Positions 9,004-16,710 of a DNA stretch of 64,000 bases are shown here, one piece after another. Below the pieces are notes generated by a model. The model was not told the DNA's origin. It searched no databases and was given only the letters and a program-made list of their open reading frames with translations. Origin of the DNA: Planctomycetaceae bacterium (lineage in GTDB: Bacteria; Planctomycetota; Planctomycetia; Planctomycetales; Planctomycetaceae); NCBI GenBank assembly GCA_020850695.1, contig JADZEF010000094.1, positions 42,891 to 106,890 of the forward strand, read 5' to 3'. The translations under genes were made by a program, and so were the position numbers. Position 1 is the first letter of the stretch; every line of letters starts with the position of its first letter.

Positions 9004-9422
9004 CGGTTCCTCAGGGTTGGAAAGGCTGTCTGACCGCGCAGATTTGTGAGAGCTGGCAAAGTTTTCCGGCGCGGCGGAAAGCTCTCTCTGACGGGCAGAG
9101 TTTATGCAGCTTCCCCGTCTGAATGCCATTGGGGCCGATGGACCGGTCGCCGGCCGCAGGATCCGGATCGTCCGCGCCCGGAGCTTCAGCGCAATCCCCG
9201 AAACGCCGTCATTCCGCCGAAGAAAACGTCTTGCCGATCGATAGAACCCGCAAACTCAACTTCCTGCGGGTGAGGTAAGTTGTGCGCGTTCCGGTCCCGG
9301 TTTTCAAGACCCGATTCCGGCCTTGACGATGCTGCCGTGCGGAGACCCGATGGATCGACCCTCCGGTCGGCAAGGATGCCGCCCCAAGGACGAACGGAAC
9401 CAGCGACGAACACCCCCCGCCT
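9004..9422. promoter_or_regulatory. Divergent intergenic region
   Basis: About 420 bases separate the leftward TPR gene from the rightward HtrA-like gene and must contain both promoters. Part of it (9235-9330) is lower in GC and includes AACTCAACTTCCTGCGGGTGA and AAGTTG. No promoter consensus can be assigned with confidence, and no open frame here looks real. Confidence 0.35.
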
Positions 9423-10808
9423 ATGACGCAGCGCATCGCCCCCTACGGGCTGACCATCGCCGTCCTGTTTGCCTGGGTGCCGTCGGGCGCCTGGGCAGAG
9501 AACCCTCGTGAGACTCCCGAAGTGCGGGCAGTCAATCGGGTGGTGGCGGCCGTAGTCAACCTCAATAGTGAAAAGACGACGTACTCCGGAGACGCGGCCT
9601 TCGGGTCGGGCTCCGGCCGCGGCCGCAAGGTCAACGGGATGGGCACGGGCATCCTTATCGATGAACGTGGCTACATCGTGACGAACCACCACGTGGTCGA
9701 CGGCGTCGATACGCTGACCGCCACGCTGGAAGACAAGAGCACGTACAACGCCGAAGTGGTGGCCTTCGACAAGCAGCAGGACCTCGCGGTCATCAAGATC
9801 CGCGCCTCCCGCCCGCTGCCGGTCATGCCGCTCGGCACCTCGTCCGACATCATGCTCGGCGAGACGGTCCTCGCGATCGGAAACGCCTTCGGCTACCACA
9901 TGACGGTCACCAAGGGCATCGTCAGCGCCCTTGGCCGCGACGTCGAAGTGAACGAGAAGCAGGGCTACCGCAACCTCGTCCAGACCGACGCCAGCATCAA
10001 CCCCGGCAACAGCGGCGGACCGCTCATCAACCTCGACGGCGAGGTGGTGGGGATCAACGTCGCCATCCGGGCGGGGGCTCAGCGCATCGGCTTCGCGATT
10101 CCGATCGACGATGCCCGCAAGATCATCGCCAAGATGATCAGCGTCGAGCACATCGACCAGAACTGGCACGGCATCACGGTGCACGACGTCAAGTCGGGCA
10201 AGAAGCGTGAACTGCTGGTCGATGGGGCGGCTCCCGAGAGCCCGGCGGCGGCGGCCGGCCTTCAGCCCAAGGACGTCATCGTGAAGGCCGGAAACGTCGA
10301 CGTCGTCGACGGAGCCGACCTGGAGCGGGCGCTGCTGGGGCGGGCTCCGGGCGACAAGGTCGAAGTGACGGTTCGCCGCGAGAACAAGCTTGAGAAGCTC
10401 ACGATTGCCCTGGCCTCGCGTCGCGGTGCGGTCACGGCCGACGCTTCGCGGCAGGACGTTTCGATCCGGGCTCAGTCGGGCGATGACGACGTCAGCCAGA
10501 AGATGTGGAAGTCGCTCGGCGTGAAGCTGGCTCCGGTCGGCTCGAACGAGCGGTTGTTCGCCGGTTCGAAGTACCGGGGCGGGATGCGGGTGACCGACGT
10601 TCGCCGCGACGGCCCGGCGGCCGCCCAGGGGATTCAGCCCGGCGACATCCTCGTCGGCTTGCACGTGTGGGAAACGATCAACGTCGACAACGTGACCTAC
10701 GTCATCGACCACCCGCAACTCGGCACGTTCAGCCCGCTGAAATTCTACATTCTCCGCGGACGGGAAACGCTGTTCGGCCACTTCCAGCTCGCTTCGAGCA
10801 CGAAGTGA
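9423..10808 (+). CDS. HtrA/DegP-like periplasmic serine protease
   Basis: The 461-residue precursor has a signal peptide (cleavage near GAWA|EN, residues 22-26), then a trypsin-like domain with the catalytic triad H90 (TNHHVVDG), D120 (QQDLAVIKI) and S197 (NPGNSGGPL). Two PDZ-like domains follow, about 240-330 (SPAAAAGLQPKDVIVKAG) and 365-455 (GPAAAQGIQPGDILVG). This is the HtrA layout: an ATP-independent protease/chaperone for misfolded envelope proteins. The linker after the signal peptide is short and glycine-rich, as in DegP. No rpoE-like regulator is adjacent. A strong hairpin terminator follows at 10843. Confidence 0.9.
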   Translation: MTQRIAPYGLTIAVLFAWVPSGAWAENPRETPEVRAVNRVVAAVVNLNSEKTTYSGDAAFGSGSGRGRKVNGMGTGILIDERGYIVTNHHVVDGVDTLTATLEDKSTYNAEVVAFDKQQDLAVIKIRASRPLPVMPLGTSSDIMLGETVLAIGNAFGYHMTVTKGIVSALGRDVEVNEKQGYRNLVQTDASINPGNSGGPLINLDGEVVGINVAIRAGAQRIGFAIPIDDARKIIAKMISVEHIDQNWHGITVHDVKSGKKRELLVDGAAPESPAAAAGLQPKDVIVKAGNVDVVDGADLERALLGRAPGDKVEVTVRRENKLEKLTIALASRRGAVTADASRQDVSIRAQSGDDDVSQKMWKSLGVKLAPVGSNERLFAGSKYRGGMRVTDVRRDGPAAAQGIQPGDILVGLHVWETINVDNVTYVIDHPQLGTFSPLKFYILRGRETLFGHFQLASSTK

Positions 10809-10842
10809 GACGGTTGCGGCGAACGCGAAGACGATGAATCAA

Positions 10843-10878
10843 CGAAGGCGGGCCCGTGGCGACACGAGCCCGCCTTCG
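10843..10878 (+). terminator. Rho-independent-like terminator after the HtrA-like gene
   Basis: Perfect 11-bp arms CGAAGGCGGGC (10843-10853) and GCCCGCCTTCG (10868-10878) enclose a 14-base loop and are followed by GTCTTT. It lies 35 bases after the protease stop codon. Confidence 0.75.
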
Positions 10879-10892
10879 GTCTTTAAGAGTGG

Positions 10893-10911
10893 CACGAGAC
10901 TCCGTCTCGTG
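10893..10911. repeat. TCC-triloop palindrome (single copy)
   Basis: A 19-base palindrome CACGAGAC-TCC-GTCTCGTG with an 8-bp stem. The surrounding 23 bases (10891-10913) recur identically at 39718-39740, 28.8 kb away. Confidence 0.85.
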
Positions 10912-11097
10912 AAGCGATCTGGCGAGCCGAACAGGCAACGAGGCGTCAGCGGTCAGGGGGAATAAGCTCCTCCTCGCCGTTGGCGCATCGAGTGGCACGC
11001 CCCGACGAGCATGGCGCCGAATGTTCCCCGAGCCGTCCGCAACAACTACGATGAACTGGTCCTGGAGTTCGCTGCCTGTTCCTTCGTTGATCAACGA

Positions 11098-13137
11098 ATG
11101 GCTTTGACGCCCGAGACCGCTCCGCACCCTCCGCGAACCTCCCGCAAGCTGGCGTGGACGTGCGGGCTGGCATGGCTGGCCGCGATGGCGATCGTTCTTC
11201 CGGTGGAATGGGCTCGCTGGTCGGAAGCGGAACGTCAGCAGGTTCCGGTGTCACGCCGACTGCTCACGGAGTGGAATCTCGACTCGACTCCCTACTTCTG
11301 GCTGCTGCTGGCCGCACCAGCCTGCTGGTTCTGGACGACGTCGCGAAGACTCATCACACCGCTCTCGCCGCCAGGTCGGAACGAGGCTGCGGAATCTCCC
11401 GGGAGGGCCCTGCATCCTTCGCGGAGGAAGCGTGTTGCCGGCTCGGTTCTCGTGGCCTGTGCCGCATGGGCTTCGAGCGCATGGATCGCGTCGCTGCCGG
11501 TAAATGCCAAGGGAACTGTCCGCTTTGGCGACCTGCCGCCCGCGTATCACGACGAGTTCAGCTACCTGCTTCAGGCGCGGACGTTCCTCGCGGGACGATG
11601 GTGGCTGCCTGCGAATACCGACGTGCCGGAAGTCTTCAATCAGGTGCATGTGCTGAATGAGGGCCGGTTCGCGAGCCGCTATTTCCCCGGAACTGGCGCC
11701 TGGCTGGCACCGTTCGTCGCGGTCGACCGCCCGTACTGGGGACAACGGATCGCGGGGTGCGTTGCTGCGGCGTGCCTGTTTCTCGCCGGGTGTGAACTCG
11801 CGGGGATGCGTGTCGGACTCGTTGCGGGATTGCGGACGGCGGTTTCTCCGGGGATTGCCCTCGGCAGCAATCTGGTCCTCGCGCATCATCCCACGCTCGT
11901 CGGACTCGGCATCTTCCTTGCAGCGATGTTGAGATTCCTGCGCGTCCACACCTGGGAGGCGGCGCTCGTCGCGGGTATCGGCCTGAGTCTCGCGATGCTG
12001 TGTCGTCCAATGACGGCTGCGGGGTTTGCTTTCCCTTTTGGTCTCTGGATGGCCTGGTGGCTGGTTCGTCGGACGGGGGCCTCTTGGAGAGTACGGAGTA
12101 CTGTGGTCGCCGCCATCGGCTTGCCCCTCGTGGCCGGATTCGTCGTGTTGCTCGTTCAGAACCACGCCATCACCGGCGACTGGCGGACCTCCCCTTATCA
12201 GCAATACACCGACATCTACACGCCGCGGCATGTCTACGGGTTCAACAATGTCGTGCGAGGCGAAAAGCGATTGGGACCGAAGGTCCTCGACAATTACGAC
12301 CGCTGGGCTGAAAACCTCACGCCCGCGCTCGCCGCACGAAATGTCTTTCGCAGAGCCGTGGCCAGCGCGCAATGGACGCTGGGACTTGTCCCGCTCGTGA
12401 TGAGCCTCGTCGCCTTCTGCGGACTGACGCTGCACGAAGACCCGCGCTGGAAGTGGGTCGCCGCGTTGGTGGTCTCGCTGCACGTCGCCCACATCCCCTA
12501 CTGGTTCGTGGGCATCATGGAGTGGCACTACGTCTTCGAGACCGCTCCGCTCCTGCTCCTCATCACGGCGGGGGCCACTGGAAGCCTGCTGCGGGCGTGG
12601 CGCGACGAGGGAAGAACCGCAATGGGAATCTGGTGGGGAGTCGTGCTGTTATCGGCCCTTGCGACGGCCTACCTCTCGGTCGATTTCTTCGTGCTCTCTG
12701 CCGTCACGGGGACCGTCGCCGTCATCGCCGCTGTCGCCGCATGGCGCGGGCTGCTCGAACGTCGACTCGTCGTGGCGATCGCCGTGCTCTCCGCTACGTC
12801 TCTCGGAAGTTCGCTGATGTGGCCGGCGCCGTTCTGGCCGGTTTCGCGTCTGGACGCGGGCGTTTCACAGGTCGCATTCTCGCGAAACAAATACGCGGCG
12901 TTTCGCGAGCGGGTGAGACAGGCGGCAGGCGAACGGCCGACGCTCGTCCTGGTCGTCGCGGATCCCGCCGACCGGCACATCGATTACGTCACGAACGAAC
13001 GAGGACTTGAGGAGACAATCGTGGTCGGCCGCTACCCGCGGGACGGAGACCTCGAGCGAATCCGCCGCGCGTTTCCGCAACGAAGGATCATCGTATTCGA
13101 CGCGGCCAGCGGAGCGCTACAGACGGTCGTGCGGTAG
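11098..13137 (+). CDS. GT39/ArnT-like polytopic glycosyltransferase
   Basis: The 679-residue protein has about 11-13 hydrophobic segments. After the second predicted segment it carries the acidic motif of dolichyl/undecaprenyl-phosphate sugar transferases (YHDEFSYLLQARTFLAG, D152-E153), then RYFPGTGAWLAP in the next loop. GT39/GT83 enzymes of this type transfer a sugar from a lipid-phosphate carrier to protein, lipid A or other envelope acceptors. The C-terminal 80 residues form a soluble domain with a LVLVVADPADRHIDY segment. The ATG at 11098 is chosen because the first membrane helix starts 25 residues later; the frame is open from 11011. It stands alone between a terminator and a convergent gene. 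Confidence 0.75.
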   Translation: MALTPETAPHPPRTSRKLAWTCGLAWLAAMAIVLPVEWARWSEAERQQVPVSRRLLTEWNLDSTPYFWLLLAAPACWFWTTSRRLITPLSPPGRNEAAESPGRALHPSRRKRVAGSVLVACAAWASSAWIASLPVNAKGTVRFGDLPPAYHDEFSYLLQARTFLAGRWWLPANTDVPEVFNQVHVLNEGRFASRYFPGTGAWLAPFVAVDRPYWGQRIAGCVAAACLFLAGCELAGMRVGLVAGLRTAVSPGIALGSNLVLAHHPTLVGLGIFLAAMLRFLRVHTWEAALVAGIGLSLAMLCRPMTAAGFAFPFGLWMAWWLVRRTGASWRVRSTVVAAIGLPLVAGFVVLLVQNHAITGDWRTSPYQQYTDIYTPRHVYGFNNVVRGEKRLGPKVLDNYDRWAENLTPALAARNVFRRAVASAQWTLGLVPLVMSLVAFCGLTLHEDPRWKWVAALVVSLHVAHIPYWFVGIMEWHYVFETAPLLLLITAGATGSLLRAWRDEGRTAMGIWWGVVLLSALATAYLSVDFFVLSAVTGTVAVIAAVAAWRGLLERRLVVAIAVLSATSLGSSLMWPAPFWPVSRLDAGVSQVAFSRNKYAAFRERVRQAAGERPTLVLVVADPADRHIDYVTNERGLEETIVVGRYPRDGDLERIRRAFPQRRIIVFDAASGALQTVVR

Positions 13138-13255
13138 CTCGCTGACGGCGTACGAGAAGGTGCAAACCGCCCCCCCGGGAATTGACGTCCAGAGTCTGGA
13201 ATCCTGCCTCTTCGCACCTTTCACACTTTTCGCACCGCTTCGCCCGCCGCCTCTC

Positions 13256-13630
13256 TCAGTCGACACTGTTCGTCCCGATTGTCGTGCGTTTCAGCCGGAT
13301 CTTGTGCGTCTTCCCTTCGCGGTCGACTTCGAAGCCGCCTCCCCATCCTTTTTCCATCGCGTACGGACCCGTCTTCCACACGATGACCTTCCCCGCGGCG
13401 TCGTAGGCGTACGTCCCTTCGCCTGCGGGTTTGTCTCCCGGAAGAAAGACTTTGTAGACGTTGCCCTTCTGAAGTTCGAAATGCCCCAGGACCAGCGGTG
13501 GTTTTCCGACGGCTCCGTACGAAAGGATGCGATACTTCCCCAACCGCGGTTCGCCAACATCGGCCGCGAAGGCCATGGAGCTTGCGACGCCAAGCAGAGT
13601 CAGCGTCAGAGTGACGATTCGATGTTTCAT
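13256..13630 (-). CDS. Secreted hypothetical protein
   Basis: A 124-residue precursor with a signal peptide (MKHRIVTLTLTLLGVASS core, cleavage near AFA|AD at 21-23). The mature part is short and Gly/Tyr/Lys-rich, with strands such as GKYRILSYG, GTYAYDAAGKVIVWKTGPY and GGGFEVDREGKTHKIRLKR, suggesting a small beta-sandwich. No family is recognised. It is encoded downstream of the MntR-like gene on the same strand (84 bases apart), so cotranscription is possible. Confidence 0.65.
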   Translation of the reverse strand: MKHRIVTLTLTLLGVASSMAFAADVGEPRLGKYRILSYGAVGKPPLVLGHFELQKGNVYKVFLPGDKPAGEGTYAYDAAGKVIVWKTGPYAMEKGWGGGFEVDREGKTHKIRLKRTTIGTNSVD

Positions 13631-13714
13631 GGCCCGATTCCTCTTCGTGATGCCGCGAACGGCGACAGCAAACGTTGTGCGCGGATGAAGACTTCCACGT
13701 TGGCAATCAATGCC

Positions 13715-14383
13715 TCATCGCGGATTCTCCTGGACCAGGAGTTTCTCCGCGGCCGGATGTCCGAGCGAGATGGTCTTGTCGCCGAAGCGGGCGGTGACAA
13801 TCTCCGCTTCGGGGTTGTTTTCGACGACTTCCCCCTCCATTCCGATCTGCAATCCGGTCTCGCTCAGGTAGCGGAGGAACTCGGGCCCCTGATTGAGAAC
13901 CCGCGCGAATCGAATTCGCGATCCCGCCGTACACGAGGAAAGAGGGATCCCCGATTCGCCGCCGCGCATCTCTCCATCGGCTGCGGGAATCGGATCGCCG
14001 TGCGGGTCGGAGACGGGATGGCCGAGGAATGCGTCGATGCGGTCGATCAGGTCGTCCGAGACGGCGTGCTCGAGATTCTCTGCTTCCGGATGGACCTGAT
14101 CCCAGGTCAGCTTCAATGTCTGCACGAGGAAGAGCTCAAGCAGGCGATGGCGACGGATGATTCGCAGGGCGAGTTTTCGCCCGGAAGGGGTCAGCCGCAC
14201 TCCTTCGTAAGGCTTGTACGTCGCGAGCCCGGTCGACGAGAGCGTCTTCAGCATGCTGGTGACGGTGCCGGGCGAAACCCGCATCGTCTCGGCCAGTCCC
14301 CCGGTCGAAACCCAGTCGGTGCCGGAGACAAGCGAGATTTGATGGATGGCTTTCAGGTAGTTTTCGACAGTGAGCGTGGCCAT
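13715..14383 (-). CDS. DtxR/MntR-family metal-dependent repressor
   Basis: The 222-residue protein has an N-terminal winged helix (about 1-65), a dimerisation/metal-binding domain (66-140) and a C-terminal FeoA/SH3-like domain (about 150-222). The metal ligands align position for position with DtxR: H79, E83, H98, E100, E105 and H106. The residue equivalent to the iron-selective Cys102 of DtxR is glutamate here (E102 in EAENLEHAVSDD), as in MntR. That points to manganese sensing rather than iron, by family knowledge. The start at 14383 is chosen because MATLTVENYLKAIHQ matches the family N-terminus. No metal transporter is adjacent, so its regulon lies elsewhere. Confidence 0.85.
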   Translation of the reverse strand: MATLTVENYLKAIHQISLVSGTDWVSTGGLAETMRVSPGTVTSMLKTLSSTGLATYKPYEGVRLTPSGRKLALRIIRRHRLLELFLVQTLKLTWDQVHPEAENLEHAVSDDLIDRIDAFLGHPVSDPHGDPIPAADGEMRGGESGIPLSSCTAGSRIRFARVLNQGPEFLRYLSETGLQIGMEGEVVENNPEAEIVTARFGDKTISLGHPAAEKLLVQENPR

Positions 14384-14506
14384 GCCGCGATCATCCCCGA
14401 AGGACCGGCGACATCGCAAGGTGGATGCCGAAAACCTGTCGCATCCCTCGCCGAACCCCGTCGGGCGACCGGGCCGCGGCGGCAGCGAATCCGGTCCCAA
14501 AGAATG

Positions 14507-14544
14507 TGATTAGCCCGCCAGCGTCTCCGCTGCCGGGCCAATCA
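14507..14544. terminator. Large hairpin after the BBP7-like gene
   Basis: Seventeen-base arms (14507-14523 and 14528-14544, 15 of 17 paired) enclose a 4-base loop reading GAGA on the minus strand, a GNRA tetraloop. It lies 88 bases past the stop of the leftward porin gene, so it is probably that gene's terminator. There is only a weak T-run (ATTCTTT) further downstream on the minus strand. Confidence 0.6.
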
Positions 14545-14631
14545 CCCCCATCCTCTCGCTGCCCAATGATCGCTGACGATGCCTTCAGCAGACCGGACGC
14601 CGCGGGCCTCGGCTGCCGGAGTCAATTCGGA

Positions 14632-16083
14632 TCAGTACAGCCAATCGACGCCGATGCTGTAGACCGAAGTGTGCCATTCCCCGCGTGAGGTTCTCAACTC
14701 GGGAACGCCCGGGAAACCGTTGTAGATGATGTTGCTTTCCGGCCGCGAAACTTCGCCCACCGAAAGGTAGGTGTAGGCCGCCCGCACCTTGGCCTCCTTC
14801 AGGATGTTCCACTTGTTGAGGTACGGAACCAGCCGGAACAGCGGAGCTTCCGCATAGAAGTGCTGTTCGAAAGCCGGCGAGACGTGCGAGTTACGAAGCT
14901 TCTGGGAGAAGAAGGTGTCGACAAACCGGAAGTCGGTGTTGAAGCCATCCCCCAGGTTGCGGCCCTTGAGGCTGAGATTCTCGATGTTCCCGAGGAGAGC
15001 CCCTTGGGTGTAGCCTCCCAGCTTCAAGTACTCGCCGCCGATGTTGTACTTCAGACCGAGGTGCGGACCGAAGAGGTGTGTCTCGACTTCGGACCGGAAA
15101 AAAGCCTCATAGGCGGGGATTCCGTTAGGATTGGGACCCTGGGATCCGACAGTAATCGGCCCGTATTCCGTATAGAGATACGTCAGGTTGCTGTCCGAAC
15201 CGTTGAACGCGAACTTCTCGTTGACGAACAGGTACCGGGCACCCCACATCGGAGCGACCGAGTAGAACTCCCCCTTGAACCATGGCGTCCGCGAGAAGTC
15301 GAACGCCCCTTGCGCCATCTGCTGGTTGTACGTCAGATTGAAGTACCGGTCGTACGCGGCCCGGCGACCGGTGCCGTTCCATGCAATGCCACCGTTGTCG
15401 AACAGGAACTGGGGATTGTTGAAGTCACCCGCGCCGGTTCCCTTGTGATGGTTTGTCTTCACGTCGGTCAGCCACAAGGCCCGCAATCCGAATCCCGAAT
15501 CGTCCGGATTCTCATAGCCCCATCGCATGTCGATGCCGCCTGTATTCGCATCAGAACGGAAGAGCTCGCCGGTGGTCTTCGGACTGAATCCTTGCGGCAG
15601 GGTCGGAGTGACAGGCGGAATGGTGGGATCGGGCGAACTCACCAACTCGTCGTTGGGACGCTTCAGCTTGCCGTACGCATACGACATGCTGAAGTGATAC
15701 TTGATGCCGCGGCTGTTCGAGTCCTCGAACCAGAGCCCCCGCTCATTCCGGTGCTGGTTGAACTGCCCCTCCATGAACGGGGAGATCCCCGGCCAGGGCT
15801 GGGCGCCCGGCGGCATGTTCTGCGCATCGATCGGGCTGTTGTAGCCTGGCCCCGACAACCCCGGCGGATACCCCGCCCCGGCGTATGGATCGTATTGCGG
15901 CGGACCGTACTCGTCCGGGACGCGATAGCCGCCATACTCATAGGGGTTCGGCTGGGCCTGGGCCGCCAGGCGGATGCGGCCCCCGTCTTCGTCCTCGTCC
16001 GCGTACTGAGCGTACGCGTTGCGTCCCCCCGCAAGGACTGCGAGGAGAGTCAGGACCATTGCCGCCCAAGGATGTCGCCGCAT
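14632..16083 (-). CDS. BBP7-like outer-membrane beta-barrel protein
   Basis: The 483-residue precursor starts with a signal peptide (MRRHPWAAMVLTLLAVLAGG, cleavage near AYA|QY). A Pro/Tyr/Gly-rich linker follows, then a long region of alternating amphipathic strands (GIKYHFSMSYAYG, GFGLRALWLTDV, FKGEFYSVAPMWGARYLF). The chain ends in the aromatic strand EWHTSVYSIGVDWLY, typical of outer-membrane barrels. The pattern matches the planctomycete BBP7 family. The ATG at 16083 has AAGG nine bases upstream; the frame extends further but without sense. The gene is monocistronic with a hairpin downstream. Its substrate is unknown. Confidence 0.75.
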   Translation of the reverse strand: MRRHPWAAMVLTLLAVLAGGRNAYAQYADEDEDGGRIRLAAQAQPNPYEYGGYRVPDEYGPPQYDPYAGAGYPPGLSGPGYNSPIDAQNMPPGAQPWPGISPFMEGQFNQHRNERGLWFEDSNSRGIKYHFSMSYAYGKLKRPNDELVSSPDPTIPPVTPTLPQGFSPKTTGELFRSDANTGGIDMRWGYENPDDSGFGLRALWLTDVKTNHHKGTGAGDFNNPQFLFDNGGIAWNGTGRRAAYDRYFNLTYNQQMAQGAFDFSRTPWFKGEFYSVAPMWGARYLFVNEKFAFNGSDSNLTYLYTEYGPITVGSQGPNPNGIPAYEAFFRSEVETHLFGPHLGLKYNIGGEYLKLGGYTQGALLGNIENLSLKGRNLGDGFNTDFRFVDTFFSQKLRNSHVSPAFEQHFYAEAPLFRLVPYLNKWNILKEAKVRAAYTYLSVGEVSRPESNIIYNGFPGVPELRTSRGEWHTSVYSIGVDWLY

Positions 16084-16710
16084 CAGAGTGCCCTTGCGTT
16101 GTCCGCGTCGATCGCCGGACCGTCTGTCACGTTGGCAACGCCCCCCAACGGGGGCGCACAGAGTGACGAACCTGCCGTTAGGTATCGGACCGCGGGATTG
16201 GCAATCTGTAGCGGTTGTTCGGAATCTCCCGGATTTCTGGCTTGAACCGCTTCTGCCGGACGTGACGATCGTGCCGCAGGTATAGGCAACACGAAAGGGT
16301 TGCAGCGGCAAGCCGACCGACTGGCGACAATGTGAGGGGTATGGGGTGGATGGGTTTGGCGCGTTTTGAGACGACAAGCTGGCGGTCGGACCATGGGAGC
16401 TTCGCGTCAAAAACGTGAACGAAAATTCACATGGGGTGTCTGGGTCGAGCCACTACAAGCCGCAAGCACAAACTGACACATACTTTCTGGCGGATCGCCT
16501 TGGTCGACCCCCAGCCCCTGGGCGGTTTTCCCGCACCTTGTCTCCCGCCTGGGTTTCTGACGCGCCCACCGAACCCTGGGTGATGGGGGGCCCGACTGTG
16601 AGCACCGCTTCAAAGCTCCTATGATGAATGATCCGCGTTGTTCGGAGGGGACGATCTCAACCGCCGGAAAAACGCTCGTAAGAATCGACCGTTCCGACAG
16701 GAGGTTGACT
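16084..16710. promoter_or_regulatory. Divergent intergenic region upstream of porin and helicase genes
   Basis: About 630 bases separate the leftward porin start and the rightward helicase start. No gene is supported on either strand. The region holds AAAAACGTGAACGAAAATTCAC near 16409 and ACAAACTGACACATACTTTC near 16468, both lower in GC than their surroundings and thus promoter candidates. Confidence 0.35.
16699..16704 (+). promoter_or_regulatory. Ribosome-binding site fixing a GTG start
   Basis: A perfect AGGAGG is followed six bases later by GTG at 16711, in frame with the helicase. Neither in-frame ATG (16621 or 16756) has a comparable site, so GTG is the favoured start. Confidence 0.75.
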
